Shown here one piece after another: positions 47,261 to 63,162 of a stretch of 64,000 nt of DNA (position 1 is its first letter; every line of letters starts with the position of its first letter). Source of the stretch: Paracoccus sp. M683 (GTDB taxonomy: Bacteria; Pseudomonadota; Alphaproteobacteria; Rhodobacterales; Rhodobacteraceae); the NCBI RefSeq assembly GCF_007096355.1, contig NZ_VKDF01000008.1, forward strand, positions 62,001 through 126,000. Reading direction: 5' to 3'. The notes under the pieces are model-generated. The model saw only the letters and a list, made by a program, of their open reading frames with translations. It was not told the origin of the DNA and searched no databases. A program made the translations under genes and the position numbers.

Positions 47261-48181
47261 AACCGGGGCCGGACTGCTGCGGCCGAAATCGGGGGCCTCG
47301 GTATCCTGGCCGGCCTGGATAATGCCGCGACGAATGGCGCGGGTGCGGGTGAAATAGTCGTGCAGATGCTGACCGTCGCCCATGCGGATGGCGCGTTGCA
47401 GTACAAACAGCTCCTCGGTAAAGCGGCCGAGGATATCCAGCGTCGCATCGGTGTTTTCCAGAAAGACATCGCGCCACATGGTCGGGTCGCTGGCCGCGAT
47501 CCGGGTGAAGTCGCGAAAACCGGCTGCGGAATATTTGATGACCTCGCTTTCGGTCACCCGCCGCAAATGGTCAGCCACGCCCACCATGGTATAGGCGATC
47601 AGGTGGGGCACATGGCTGGTCACGGCCAGGACAAGGTCGTGATGGCCGGCCTCCATATCCTCGGTATTGGCACCCATGCCCCGGATCAGCCGCTGCAACC
47701 GGTCCAGCGCGGCGGGGTCGGTTCCCGGTGTCGGGGTCAGCAGCCACCAGCGATTCTGAAACAGGCTGGCGAAACCCGACAGAGGCCCTGAATGCTCGGT
47801 TCCGGCCAGCGGGTGACCCGGAATGAAATGCACGCCATCGGGAATATGCGGGGCAACCGCCTGAATCACCGATCGTTTGACCGAACCGACATCGGTGACC
47901 GTGGCGCCGGGCTTCAGATAGGGCGCGATCTGTTCGGCCACCGCGCCCATGGCGCTGACCGGCACTGCCAGCACGACCAGATCGGCGCCGGCCACCGCAT
48001 CGGCGGGGCTGTCATGGATGCTGTCGCACAGGTTGATGCGGCGCGCCGTATCACGGGTCTCGGCGCTGCGGGCATAGCCCGCGACGTGGCCGGCCAGACC
48101 ATAGGCGCGCATCGCATGGGCCATCGAACCCGCGATCAGCCCCAGCCCGATCAGGGCGACACGGTCGTAGATCACACTCAT
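47240..48181 (-). CDS. tyrC: Prephenate/arogenate dehydrogenase
   Basis: This 313-residue NAD(P)-dependent enzyme of tyrosine synthesis has the Rossmann motif [44 protein letters not shown] and the catalytic [20 protein letters not shown], with the later His in [13 protein letters not shown]. It lacks the chorismate mutase part of TyrA, as is usual in this group. Whether arogenate or prephenate is preferred cannot be read from sequence. It overlaps the upstream hisC-like gene by 4 bp, the typical hisC-tyrC coupling. Confidence 0.94.
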   Translation of the reverse strand: MSVIYDRVALIGLGLIAGSMAHAMRAYGLAGHVAGYARSAETRDTARRINLCDSIHDSPADAVAGADLVVLAVPVSAMGAVAEQIAPYLKPGATVTDVGSVKRSVIQAVAPHIPDGVHFIPGHPLAGTEHSGPLSGFASLFQNRWWLLTPTPGTDPAALDRLQRLIRGMGANTEDMEAGHHDLVLAVTSHVPHLIAYTMVGVADHLRRVTESEVIKYSAAGFRDFTRIAASDPTMWRDVFLENTDATLDILGRFTEELFVLQRAIRMGDGQHLHDYFTRTRAIRRGIIQAGQDTEAPDFGRSSPAPVSPSAKD

Positions 48182-49272
48182 TCCGATCCCCTTTGCGTGG
48201 CCATGAAATCGCTGATGGCGGCGATGACCCGGCGGCATCCGGCTTCGTCGCCTACGGTGATCCGCAACCCCTCGGGCAGATCATAGCTGGCGACCGGACG
48301 CACGATAATACCGGCCTCGCGCAGCGCCGCATCGCAGGCGCGCGCCTGTTCGCTGCCGGCAAGGCGCAGCAGCAGAAAATTGGCGTGGCTTTCGTCGCAG
48401 TCCAGCCCCATCTGCACCAGTTGGTCGCGCATCCAGCGCCGCCAGCGGTCGTTTTCGGCCGCGCATCGGGCGGTGAAATCGGTGTCACGGATGGCGGCCT
48501 CGGCGGCGGCCATCTGCGCGTTGGACAGGTTGAAGGGCTGGCGGATACGGTTCAGCACGTCGATCACCTGACGCCGGGCATAGCCCCAGCCAATGCGCAG
48601 CCCGCCAAGCCCGTGGATCTTCGAGAAGGTCCGCGTCATCACCACATTCGGATAATCATCGACCAGCCCCGCATCGCGGTAGCCGGGTCGGGCAAATTCC
48701 ATATAGGCGCCGTCATGGACCAGCAGGCAGGTCTGCGGCAGGCCCTCGATCAGGCGGCGCAGCTCGGTGTCGGTCAGCATGGTGCCGGTGGGATTGGCGG
48801 GATTGGCCAGAAAGACCAGCCGCGTGCGGTCATTCACCGCCGCAAGGATGGCATCCACGTCGATGCGCCGGTCCTTCTCATCCACGGTCACGGGGGTCGC
48901 GCCGACCGCATGGGCGAGGATGGGATACATGGCAAACCCGTGCCGCGTGGTGATGACCTGATCACCCGGCCCGGCAAAGGCCTGGGCCACGAATTGCAGC
49001 ACCTCGTCGGATCCGACGCCACAGATGATGCGGTCGGGATCCAGCCCATGCACCTCGCCGATGGCGCGGCGCAGCGGCGCATGATCGGTCGCGGGATAGC
49101 GGTGCAGATCGGCTGCCGCCGCCTGAAAGGCCGCCGTCGCGGCCGGGCTGCATCCATAGGGATTTTCATTGGCCGACAGTTTCAGCACGTCGTCGCGCCC
49201 CGCCAGCCTGCTTTCGCCACTGACGTACAGCGCGATCTCCATGATGCCCGGCTGCGCCTCTATCCCTGCCAT
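48178..49272 (-). CDS. hisC: Histidinol-phosphate aminotransferase
   Basis: This 364-residue class I/II PLP enzyme has [53 protein letters not shown] and the PLP Lys in [20 protein letters not shown]. It serves histidine and, because of its tyrC partner, probably also phenylalanine/tyrosine synthesis. The start at 49272 ([20 protein letters not shown]) fits the family; an in-frame ATG at 49302 is longer than usual. The next gene upstream is an endonuclease/phosphatase-family protein 67 bp away. Confidence 0.94.
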   Translation of the reverse strand: MAGIEAQPGIMEIALYVSGESRLAGRDDVLKLSANENPYGCSPAATAAFQAAAADLHRYPATDHAPLRRAIGEVHGLDPDRIICGVGSDEVLQFVAQAFAGPGDQVITTRHGFAMYPILAHAVGATPVTVDEKDRRIDVDAILAAVNDRTRLVFLANPANPTGTMLTDTELRRLIEGLPQTCLLVHDGAYMEFARPGYRDAGLVDDYPNVVMTRTFSKIHGLGGLRIGWGYARRQVIDVLNRIRQPFNLSNAQMAAAEAAIRDTDFTARCAAENDRWRRWMRDQLVQMGLDCDESHANFLLLRLAGSEQARACDAALREAGIIVRPVASYDLPEGLRITVGDEAGCRRVIAAISDFMATQRGSE

Positions 49273-49339
49273 GCCCGTATCCCCTTGTGTTGCTGCCCTC
49301 ATAGCCGGGGTGGCGGGGCAAGGGAAGGTGGGCCGGATC

Positions 49340-50383
49340 TCAGGCGAAGGGCATTGACGGGCTGGGTGGCTGCCAGCGGAACCGCGCCACGATCAGCCCG
49401 TGGTCATTGCTGCCGCTGATCTTGTGATCGTCCCAGTTCAGGTGGTCGTTCAGCACCAGCATATCGTCGAATCGCCACAGCCGGTCACGCGAATTGTCAT
49501 AGAACTGTTCGCTGACAAGGATGTGGTCCAGGCTGTCATGCATGTCCTGATAGATATGGGTGTAATAGACATCGCGGACGGACCGGTATTCCTGCAAGAC
49601 CTGCGCCGTATACAGCGCATTGTCGCCGCCGCCGCGCGACAGTGTCGTCAGATAGCGCGGCTGTTCCGTCAGCAGGTTCAGCGTGTTGGAATCCTTGCCG
49701 TCATTCATGTCCCCGATCACCACAACCGGCACATGGCTGCCTTTGGTGATGCGGGTGATCAGCACACGCAGGGCTGCGGCCTCGGCCGTGCGGCGGATCG
49801 TCGACAACGCATAGCCGATGGCATTGGCATGGGGGCTGTGGGTGTCGCGGTCATACCAGTCGCGCTCGCGCCAGACCTCGGTGGGGCGGCGGGACTTGAA
49901 GTGGCAGACAAAGACCTCGATCACCGGGGTCGAGGGATCGGGTTGCACCCGCATGTGCAGGACCGGGCGCGAAAAGCCGCGCAGACCCACGGCAATGGTC
50001 GGCTGCTGCGGGTCGTCCCCGGTCGAACGCAAGACCAGCTCGGGCGGGAAATCGGTGATCCATTCCGGCAGACCGACCAGCATCTCGCCTCGCACGGCGC
50101 CCGCACAGACGATTTTGTCGCCGGCATGACCGGGTGGCGCAACAAGCACATGGCTTTCGCCCATGCCGGCCTGATCCAATGCCTGTTGCAGTGCCTCGGG
50201 CGCCCAAAGTTCCTGAAAGCCCAGAACATCGGCATCCAGCCGGGCCAGCATCCGCGCGGTATAGTCGATCTTTCGCAGATAGACATCCTCGGGCCAGCCG
50301 TCGCGGTCGGTATAGACCGGGCGGCCGGGCAATTGCAGGTTCAGCAGGTTGAACGAGGCAAAAGAGATATCGCGGCGGGCCAT
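49340..50383 (-). CDS. Endonuclease/exonuclease/phosphatase-family hydrolase
   Basis: This 347-residue protein of the EEP fold has the N-terminal [13 protein letters not shown], the Mg-binding Glu in [32 protein letters not shown], the D-x-N motif in [15 protein letters not shown], and C-terminal SLDHILVSE and [10 protein letters not shown] with the catalytic Asp-His. No signal peptide is seen, so it is likely cytoplasmic. The substrate (DNA, lipid phosphate or other phosphoester) is not clear. The upstream 182 bp to the divergent LysE gene holds both promoters. Confidence 0.87.
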   Translation of the reverse strand: MARRDISFASFNLLNLQLPGRPVYTDRDGWPEDVYLRKIDYTARMLARLDADVLGFQELWAPEALQQALDQAGMGESHVLVAPPGHAGDKIVCAGAVRGEMLVGLPEWITDFPPELVLRSTGDDPQQPTIAVGLRGFSRPVLHMRVQPDPSTPVIEVFVCHFKSRRPTEVWRERDWYDRDTHSPHANAIGYALSTIRRTAEAAALRVLITRITKGSHVPVVVIGDMNDGKDSNTLNLLTEQPRYLTTLSRGGGDNALYTAQVLQEYRSVRDVYYTHIYQDMHDSLDHILVSEQFYDNSRDRLWRFDDMLVLNDHLNWDDHKISGSNDHGLIVARFRWQPPSPSMPFA

Positions 50384-50565
50384 GACAGATCATCCTTGAT
50401 ACAGGGCAGGGCGGGCGCGGTTATCCGCAGAATAACCCATGCCGGGCGGGCTGTCGATTGGCCGTGCATCCGTTCGGTGCAAATCCCCGGCCATGTTCTG
50501 CGGCATGCTTGCCTTTCGGGGATGAACGCGCCTTGATTGGCAGAGAACAAGGCAGTGGGGTATGA

Positions 50566-51180
50566 ATGCCGTTTGAAAATTGGATTGCCTATGTGATCGC
50601 CTATGCCGTGATTTCGGTCATCCCCGGCCCGAGTGTTTTCATGGTGGTCGGGCAGACGCTGTCGCGTGGCGCCAGGGCCGCCATTGCCTGCATCGCCGGC
50701 GATCTTGCCGGTGGTGTGATCGTCATGAGCGCGTCTTATCTGGGGCTTGGCCTTGTTCTGGCGTCATCCAGCCTTGCCTTCATGGTGCTGAAATGGGCCG
50801 GGGTGGCCTATATGGCCTATCTGGGGATGGCGCAGATCAGCGCGGCCCGGAAGCTGACGGTGGTCGAGGTTCAGGCCTCAGATGCCCGGCGGGGCAGCTT
50901 CGGCGCGGGGTTCCTGACTGGCGTGCTGAACCCCAAGGCCATCATGTTCTACATGGCATTCCTCGCCCAGTTCGTCGAGCCGACGGCACCGCAGCTTCCG
51001 CAATTTCTGATCCTGATGGCAAGTTCCACCGTCGTGGTCGCTACGGTGCTGGGCGCCTATGCATTGCTGGCGGTGAAGATCAGTGCCCGAGTCCAAAGCC
51101 CGAGGGCGCGCAGAAGAATGGGATATGCCGCCGGTTCATGTCTGTTGGGCGGCAGCGTCGTCATGGCGGCGACCCGCTGA
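50566..51180 (+). CDS. LysE/RhtB-family exporter
   Basis: This 204-residue inner-membrane protein with about 6 helices has the LysE/RhtB start WIAYVIAYAVISVIPGPSVF-MVV with the conserved PGP, then GDLAGGVIVMSASYLGLGLV, YMAYLGMAQISAARKL and FLTGVLNPKAIMFYMAFLAQ. It exports amino acids or related metabolites, substrate unknown. ATGs at 50562 and 50566 are in different frames; 50566 matches the domain. No LysR or Lrp-type regulator is adjacent. Confidence 0.9.
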   Translation: MPFENWIAYVIAYAVISVIPGPSVFMVVGQTLSRGARAAIACIAGDLAGGVIVMSASYLGLGLVLASSSLAFMVLKWAGVAYMAYLGMAQISAARKLTVVEVQASDARRGSFGAGFLTGVLNPKAIMFYMAFLAQFVEPTAPQLPQFLILMASSTVVVATVLGAYALLAVKISARVQSPRARRRMGYAAGSCLLGGSVVMAATR

Positions 51181-51220
51181 ATGCCGGCGTGGCAAGGCTG
51201 GCGATCATGATGGCCAGATG

Positions 51221-51255
51221 TAAAACGCCCCTGCCAGATGGTTCTGGCAGGGGCG
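51221..51255 (-). terminator. Rho-independent terminator after clpA
   Basis: A perfect 13-bp stem (51226-51238 with 51243-51255) and a TGGT loop are followed, on the minus strand, by TTTTA. It lies 25 bp past the clpA stop and may also slow read-through from the LysE-type gene. Confidence 0.82.
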
Positions 51256-51279
51256 CAATCGTTCGATTTCCGGGCCTTC

Positions 51280-53601
<2,322 letters not shown>

Positions 53602-53784
53602 GGGCGTGGTCTCCTGTCAGTCGGCCTGCGGTATGGGCCAGATATAGCGGCCCACCTGTCCAGACTGTCACGATACAGTTAAGAATTGGTGGAAATTGGC
53701 CAGCTTCAAGAGTTTTCTTGGAAACGGGCCGCAAAAATCCGCGATTGAGGCAAATCTGTTCACCCAAAGGACAGATTTCAAGGC

Positions 53785-54546
53785 TCAGAAGGCATCCTTC
53801 ATCGCGCGCAGTCGGGCAAAGATCTGGGCGTCGGGCGCGCCGGCCATGCCCAGTGCAGGCGCCAGCTCGGCCACACGCAGGAAGGGATTGGTTGCGCGCT
53901 CGGTCGCCAATGTGGCGGGGGCGCAGGGGAGATCGCCGCCTGCAACCCCGGACAGGCGTTGCTTCAGGGCCGCATTGTCGGGGTCGACCGAAAGCGCAAA
54001 GGCGCCATTGCCCGCGCAATAGTCATGGCCCGAACAGATTAGCGTCTCGGCGGGCAGGGCGTTCAGGCGCGAAAGACTGTCCCACATCATCGGGGCATCG
54101 CCCTCGAACAGCCGGCCGCAGCCGATGGCCATTAGGCTGTCTGCGGTAAAGGCCAGCTGCGAGTCGGGCAGGTGAAAGGCTATATGACCCACGGTATGAC
54201 CCGAGACGTCGATCACATGGGCCGTTTCGCCGCAAACCGCGATGACATCGCCCGGTGCAACGGCCTCATCCAGCGGCGGCAGGCGATGGGCATCGGCAGC
54301 CGCGCCCGTTACGCGCGCGCCGGTGATCGCGACGATTTCGGCAACGGCCTGGATGTGATCGGCATGGTGATGGGTCAGCAGGATCTGGTCCAGCGTCCAG
54401 CCACGCTCGGCCAGTGCAGCCAGGATCGGCGCGGCCTCGGGTGCGTCGATCAGCACGGTCTCGCCGCCGCCATGGACCAGATAGGCATAGTTGTCCTGAA
54501 GGCAGCGGATGGTGACAAGCTGTGCCTGTTTCGCTTGCGGAGCCAT
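53785..54546 (-). CDS. gloB: Hydroxyacylglutathione hydrolase (glyoxalase II)
   Basis: This 253-residue MBL-fold enzyme hydrolyses S-lactoylglutathione to lactate and glutathione. It has CLQDNYAYLVHGGGETVLID, the metal motif ILLTHHHADHIQAV, SGHTVGHIAFHLPDSQLAFT, DSLMAIGCGRLFEGD and the glutathione-side CSGHDYCAGNGAFAL. The C-terminal extension of GloB is present (LATERATNPFLRV). The start at 54546 (MAPQAKQ) is used; a TTG two codons upstream is also in frame. It is divergent from a methyltransferase gene across 57 bp. Confidence 0.95.
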   Translation of the reverse strand: MAPQAKQAQLVTIRCLQDNYAYLVHGGGETVLIDAPEAAPILAALAERGWTLDQILLTHHHADHIQAVAEIVAITGARVTGAAADAHRLPPLDEAVAPGDVIAVCGETAHVIDVSGHTVGHIAFHLPDSQLAFTADSLMAIGCGRLFEGDAPMMWDSLSRLNALPAETLICSGHDYCAGNGAFALSVDPDNAALKQRLSGVAGGDLPCAPATLATERATNPFLRVAELAPALGMAGAPDAQIFARLRAMKDAF

Positions 54547-54603
54547 TGGCAAAGTCCTTTCCCTGTGTTGTCTTCAGGGTGGCAAAACCTCTGGGCGGGC
54601 GCA

Positions 54604-55404
54604 ATGCATCACGACATCGCCGATCTGCAACGTTTCTATTACCAGCGGTCCATTGGCCGGGTGGTCCAGCGCGTGCTGCGTGATCGGCTTCTGGCGCGCT
54701 GGCCGGCCGCACAGGCGCAGGGCATGGCGGTGGCGGGGTTCGGCTTTGCCGCGCCGATGCTGCGGCCCTATCTGACCCATGCGCGACGGGTCACGGCGCT
54801 GATGCCGGGGCCGCAGGGGGTTATGGGATGGCCCGCCGGTCAGCCCAATCACAGCGTCTTGTGCGATGAAACCGCCTGGCCCATCGACACCGGCAGCCTG
54901 GATCGGCTGGTCATCCTGCACGGGCTGGAAACCAGCGATCATCCCGATGCCCTGCTGGCCGAGGCGTGGCGGGTGTTGGGGCCGGGGGGGCGAATGCTGA
55001 TCATGGTGCCGAACCGGGCGGGGCTGTGGGCGGCCTCGGACGGGACCCCGTTCGGGCTGGGGCGCAGCTATACGGCGGGGCAGCTGGAGATGCAGACCCG
55101 GCGGGCAGGGTTCGTCAATGACTGGAACGGGGCGGCACTCTATATACCCCCCTCGGACAGGCGATTCTGGCTGCGCAGCGCGCAGTTCTGGGAACGCACC
55201 GGCGCGCGGATCAGCCGGGTGCTGATTGCCGGGGTGGTGCTGGCCGAACTGACGAAGCAGGTTCACGGACCGGCTGGCAGCGGCAGTGGAGTCCATGTCC
55301 CCAGCCCGATCGAGGTGCTGGGCGGCATCGCAAGACCCCGGCCCGGCCGGCAGGAGGTCGCGCGGGGCGGCGGCGGTCATGGCCGCGCGGGTCTGCCGCG
55401 ATAA
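54604..55404 (+). CDS. SAM-dependent methyltransferase domain protein
   Basis: This 266-residue protein has a methyltransferase type 11-like core: a degenerate motif I (GMAVAGFGFAAPMLRPYLTH), an acidic strand (LDRLVILHGLETSDHPDALL) and the post-II region AEAWRVLGPGGRMLIMVPNR. C-terminal SYTAGQLEMQTRRAGFVNDW, then hydrophobic LIAGVVLAELTKQV, follows. The pairing with divergent gloB is common in Rhodobacteraceae. The substrate is unknown; motif I is weak enough that activity is not assured. Confidence 0.82.
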   Translation: MHHDIADLQRFYYQRSIGRVVQRVLRDRLLARWPAAQAQGMAVAGFGFAAPMLRPYLTHARRVTALMPGPQGVMGWPAGQPNHSVLCDETAWPIDTGSLDRLVILHGLETSDHPDALLAEAWRVLGPGGRMLIMVPNRAGLWAASDGTPFGLGRSYTAGQLEMQTRRAGFVNDWNGAALYIPPSDRRFWLRSAQFWERTGARISRVLIAGVVLAELTKQVHGPAGSGSGVHVPSPIEVLGGIARPRPGRQEVARGGGGHGRAGLPR

Positions 55405-55751
55405 GGGACGCAACAGCCGGGCTGCGACCGGTTGTCGCAGGCCGCGCCCCGGTCTTGCCCTGCGGGACTGCCAGCTGTGCCGGGCCGCGCAGTGTCAGGC
55501 GCGGGGCGGCCTGAAATCGACCGGGACAGGGCTGTTCATCGGCAGGCTGACGCCGCGACAGGCGGGCTGTCGCAAAAGCCTCTCATTTCCGTGTCCTTGG
55601 CGGTTGCAGGGGGCGAAATCACCTGCTAGAGACGCCGCAGATTTCAGGCCGGCGGACCCGACGCCGCAGGCCGCCCGACCCGCAAGCCCCGCGACAGACC
55701 GGCCAAAGGCCGGCCCGCCAGCGGGGTATGCGCAAACCGTGAAGGATGACC
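55405..55751. promoter_or_regulatory. Upstream region of the ATP synthase operon
   Basis: This 347-bp, GC-rich stretch between the methyltransferase and atpH has no convincing coding sequence and no clear sigma-70 hexamer pair. Short inverted repeats such as GGCCGGC-type words occur near 55700-55720. It presumably carries the atp operon promoter. Confidence 0.4.
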
Positions 55752-56311
55752 GTGGCAAACACAGCTTCCATGTCTCAAAGCATCGCCGGGCGCTACGCAC
55801 AGGCCGTCTTTGACATTGCCCGCGACGAGGGCGGCATAGATCGCATCTCATCTGAACTGGATCAGTTGCAAGGCGCGCTGGATGGCAGCGCCGAGCTGCG
55901 CGAGCTGATCACCTCGCCCCGCTATTCGCGGGGCGACCAGAAAAAGGCCATCGGCGCGCTGGCGCAGAAGATGGGCCTGGGGGCGACGCTGGCCAACACG
56001 CTGCAACTGATGGCGTCGAACCGCAGGCTGTTCGTGCTGCCGGCCCTGATCGGGCAGTTGCGTGGCCTGATCGCCGATGAACGCGGCGAGGTGACCGCCG
56101 ACGTGACCAGCGCGGTCGCCCTGACCGACGCGCAAAAGACCAAATTGACCGAGACGCTTGCGCAAAAATCGGGCAAGAAGGTCAAGCTGAATACAAGCGT
56201 CGATGAGGGTCTCATCGGCGGCATGATTGTCAAGCTGGGCTCGCAGATGATCGACTCGTCGATCCGCTCGAAGCTCGCTTCCCTCCAGAATGCTATGAAA
56301 GAGGTCGGATA

Positions 56312-56312
<1 letters not shown>
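55752..56312 (+). CDS. atpH: ATP synthase F1 subunit delta
   Basis: This 186-residue OSCP-type subunit links F1 to the peripheral stalk. It has [20 protein letters not shown], the helical N-domain, [20 protein letters not shown] and the C-terminal [40 protein letters not shown]. The start is uncertain: GTG at 55752 has GAAGGA five bases upstream, ATG at 55746 overlaps that site and ATG at 55770 is a third option. It ends overlapping the atpA ATG by one base (TAATG). Confidence 0.94.
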
Positions 56313-57847
<1,535 letters not shown>

Positions 57848-57859
57848 GGAGGCTGAGAC

Positions 57860-60195
<2,336 letters not shown>

Positions 60196-60204
60196 GGGGG
60201 CGAT

Positions 60205-60651
60205 ATGGCCGATACCATGCAGTTCGACCTCGTGTCGCCCGAGCGCCGGCTTGTGTCGGTGCCGGTGCGCGAGGTGCGCCTGCCGGGCACCGATGGCGAT
60301 CTCAGCGCCATGCCCGGTCATGCGCCGGTCATCGTCAACCTGCGCCCCGGCATGGTGGTTGTGGTCGACGAAAGCGGCGCCGAAGCTGAATTTGCGGTGA
60401 CCGGCGGTTTCGCCGAGATCAACAACAATTCGGTTTCGCTGCTGGCCGAACGTGGTCATGCGCGCGGGGAAATGACCCAGGCCATCTTCAACGAGATGAT
60501 GGTCGACGCCATTCGCCGCCGCAAGATCGCCGAGGAAAAGCACTCGGCCGGCGAGGAAATCGTCGCCGCCGCCGTGAAGTTGCTGGCTGATATGGAGGCC
60601 ATGGGCACCCATATCGGGCTGGATCCGAACCAGGCCAGCGTGCCGGACTGA
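60205..60651 (+). CDS. atpC: ATP synthase F1 subunit epsilon
   Basis: This 148-residue regulatory subunit has the beta-sandwich N-domain (MQFDLVSPERRLVSVPVREV, LPGTDGDLSAMPGHAPVIV, FAVTGGFAEINNNSVSLLAE), followed by a helical C-terminus (AIFNEMMVDAIRRRKIAEEK). It closes the atpHAGDC operon, followed by two hairpin terminators. Confidence 0.96.
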   Translation: MADTMQFDLVSPERRLVSVPVREVRLPGTDGDLSAMPGHAPVIVNLRPGMVVVVDESGAEAEFAVTGGFAEINNNSVSLLAERGHARGEMTQAIFNEMMVDAIRRRKIAEEKHSAGEEIVAAAVKLLADMEAMGTHIGLDPNQASVPD

Positions 60652-60677
60652 TCGGCGCAGCATCGCGATATTGAAAA

Positions 60678-60705
60678 GCCCCGGCCAATGTGCCGGGGCA
60701 TTTTT
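60678..60705 (+). terminator. First terminator after atpC
   Basis: An 8-bp GC stem (GCCCCGGC, loop CAATGT, GCCGGGGC) is followed by ATTTTTG. Confidence 0.83.
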
Positions 60706-60719
60706 GAAATTCGGGACAT

Positions 60720-60761
60720 GAACATCCTCGCCAGAAAAAATCTGGCGAGGATGTTCTTTTT
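60720..60761 (+). terminator. Second terminator after atpC
   Basis: A perfect 16-bp stem (60720-60735 with 60741-60756), loop AAAAA, is followed by five T residues. It lies 14 bp after the first hairpin tail, making an unusually strong double stop between the atp operon and the LysR gene. Confidence 0.87.
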
Positions 60762-60859
60762 CACCCGGCGGCCATCTTGCGGGTCATTCAGGATAGACGG
60801 GCTGCACTGCCAATCGTAAGCTTTGATAAGCAACTTCGTAAGAAAATCGGCCCACTGGC

Positions 60860-61843
60860 ATGGCGCGCGACCTGAACCTGCTTTCCATGGCGCATTTCGA
60901 AGCCGTTGCCCGGCTTGGCGGTGTGATGCGTGCGGCGGAGGATTTGCAGGTTTCGGCCTCGGCGGTCAGCCAGCAGATCAAGCTGCTGGAGCAGAGCTTG
61001 GGCGTAAAACTGTTTCACCGCGAGAAGCGTCACCTGCGCCTGACCATCGACGGCGAGCGGCTGTTCCAGACCGCCTCGCAGGCGTTCCAGTCGATCCGCG
61101 AGGTGCGCGCGGCCATCGTGCGGCAGCGGGAAACGCATCACCTGTCGATCCGGGTCAGCCCGTCCTTCGGCGTGCGCTGGCTGGCCTCACGGCTGTCGGA
61201 TTTCTGTCACCAGAACCCGGATTGGGATCTCAGGGTCGATGCGACGCCCAATTTCACCGAATTCGACACCGAGGTCGTCGATATGGACCTGCGCTATGGC
61301 GAGGGCGATTGGGAGGGGCTGCATACCGATTGCATCGTGCATGATTACGTCTTTCCCATGTGCTCGCCCGAATATCTGGCCGAATTGCAGGCGATTTCGG
61401 ACGACCCGCGCGAGCAGTTGCGCCATGCGCGGCTGATCGACAGCGTGAAGGCCTATTACCGGTGGGATTACTGGCTGCCGCGCAATGGCATCTCGGGGGC
61501 CTCGATGTCCTATCCCTGCCGCTTCGACCGCTCCAGCATGTCGGTGCAGATGGCCAAGGATGGCGGCGGGCTGATCCTCGACAGCATGACACTGGCCTTC
61601 GAGGAATTGCGCCGGGGCCAGTTGGTGCCGGTCTCGCCCGCCTTTGAGGTGATCGAGTTTCCGGGCTATTGGGCGGTCTGCCCGCATCGCCATGTCGGGC
61701 GCCGGGCGGTGCGGCTGTTCTCGGACTGGATCAAGGACAAGGGCAGCCAGCACATGGCCGAGGCGCGGGACTGGCTTGACGGTCGAGGGCTGCGCACCCG
61801 GTTCGAGCGGCGTGCGACCTTTGCCGGCCCGGACGAGCGTTAG
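60860..61843 (+). CDS. LysR-family regulator (GcvA-like)
   Basis: This 327-residue regulator has an N-terminal helix-turn-helix (LNLLSMAHFEAVARLGGVMR, AAEDLQVSASAVSQQIKLLE, LGVKLFHREKRHLRLTIDG) and a C-terminal substrate-binding domain with GcvA-like segments (HLSIRVSPSFGVRWLASRLS, DMDLRYGEGDWEGLHTDCIV, VFPMCSPEYL). It is convergent with the TRAP transporter genes, stops 50 bp apart. Control of that transporter is possible but not shown. Confidence 0.92.
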   Translation: MARDLNLLSMAHFEAVARLGGVMRAAEDLQVSASAVSQQIKLLEQSLGVKLFHREKRHLRLTIDGERLFQTASQAFQSIREVRAAIVRQRETHHLSIRVSPSFGVRWLASRLSDFCHQNPDWDLRVDATPNFTEFDTEVVDMDLRYGEGDWEGLHTDCIVHDYVFPMCSPEYLAELQAISDDPREQLRHARLIDSVKAYYRWDYWLPRNGISGASMSYPCRFDRSSMSVQMAKDGGGLILDSMTLAFEELRRGQLVPVSPAFEVIEFPGYWAVCPHRHVGRRAVRLFSDWIKDKGSQHMAEARDWLDGRGLRTRFERRATFAGPDER

Positions 61844-61893
61844 ACAGGCGAATGCCGGGCGGCTATGCCCCGCATCCGTGATCTGTTCCGGCC

Positions 61894-63150
61894 TCAATAG
61901 ATCGTCAGGGCCGGGATGAAGGTAAAGGCCAGCAAGGTCACCACCGCGACCAGATAGAAGGGCAGAAGCGCCTTGGACGTCTCGCCGATCCCGGTTCTGG
62001 CAATCGCCATCGAGATGAACAGCGTCGTTCCGACCGGCGGCGTATAGAGGCCGACCGACAGGTTGATCACCATCATCAGGCCCAATTGCACCGGGTCCAG
62101 CCCGATGGTGTTGCCGATGGTGACGAACAGCGGCGCCAGCAGCAGGACGGCGGCCGGCAGGTCAAGGAACATGCCGACGACCAGCATCACCAGGTTCAGC
62201 GCGATCAGCACCATCCACGGCTCGGTCAGGTGGGTGCCGACAAAGGCGGCCAGGTTTTGCGGCACCTGTTCCGCCGTCAGGATCCACTGGATCGTGCCCG
62301 AGGCCATGATGATCAGCATCACCGCGCCGGTCATCATCCCGGTCTCGACCAGCGCATTCCAGATCAGCCGGGGCGTGACATCGCGATAGAAGAAGATGCC
62401 GATCAGCAGGGCATAGGCCACGGCCAGAACGCTGACCTCGGTTGGCGTGGCGATGCCGAAGCGCAGGGTGCCGATGATGAAGATTGGCATCAGCAGGGCG
62501 GGCAGGGCAAAGATGATCTGGCTTTTGAAGGCGCGGAAGCCTCCGGGCAGGGGGGCGGAGGGCAGGCCGCGACGGCGGGCGACATACCAGACCATGACCA
62601 TCATGCCGGCGGCCAGCAGCAGGCCGGGCAGGATGCCCGCGACGAACAGATCGACAATCGAGACATTGGCGACCAGCCCGTAAAGGATCAGCGGGATCGA
62701 GGGCGGGATCAGCACCGACACGGTCGAGGACGAGGCATTGATCGCCGCGGCGAAGGGCGCGGGATAGCCGTCGCGCACCTGCACCGGGATCAGCGCGTTG
62801 CCCATGGCCGAGGCATCGGCCACGGCCGAGCCGGACACACCGCCGAACATGACCGAGCCGAGGATGCTGACCTGTCCAAGGCCTCCACGAAAGCGGCCGA
62901 CGATCAGGCGGGCGATATTGACCAGATATTCCCCGAACTTGCCGTGCATCATCAGCGAACCGGCAAGGATGAAATAGGGGATGGCCAGCATCGGAAAGGC
63001 CTGGGTCGGGGCGTAAAGCCGCTGCGCGATCACCGCCAGGGGCTTGCCATCCATCAGCAGGGCCAGCGCGGTGCCGCCCAGCATGGCATGGGCAACCGGC
63101 ACCGACAGTGCCATCAGGCCGAAGAAGGCGAATACGAGAATGGGGGTCAT
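61894..63150 (-). CDS. TRAP transporter large permease (DctM-type)
   Basis: This 418-residue inner-membrane protein with about 12 helices has the DctM start PILVFAFFGLMALSVPVAHA-ML and signature segments FRGGLGQVSILGSVMFGGVS, ADASAMGNALIPVQV, SSTVSVLIPPSIPLILYGLV, and late LDPVQLGLMMVINLSVGLYT, PPVGTTLFI. It forms the Na+- or H+-coupled channel of a TRAP carboxylate or sugar-acid importer with the small permease and binding protein just upstream. Confidence 0.95.
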   Translation of the reverse strand: MTPILVFAFFGLMALSVPVAHAMLGGTALALLMDGKPLAVIAQRLYAPTQAFPMLAIPYFILAGSLMMHGKFGEYLVNIARLIVGRFRGGLGQVSILGSVMFGGVSGSAVADASAMGNALIPVQVRDGYPAPFAAAINASSSTVSVLIPPSIPLILYGLVANVSIVDLFVAGILPGLLLAAGMMVMVWYVARRRGLPSAPLPGGFRAFKSQIIFALPALLMPIFIIGTLRFGIATPTEVSVLAVAYALLIGIFFYRDVTPRLIWNALVETGMMTGAVMLIIMASGTIQWILTAEQVPQNLAAFVGTHLTEPWMVLIALNLVMLVVGMFLDLPAAVLLLAPLFVTIGNTIGLDPVQLGLMMVINLSVGLYTPPVGTTLFISMAIARTGIGETSKALLPFYLVAVVTLLAFTFIPALTIY

Positions 63151-63162
63151 GTCATTTCCTCC

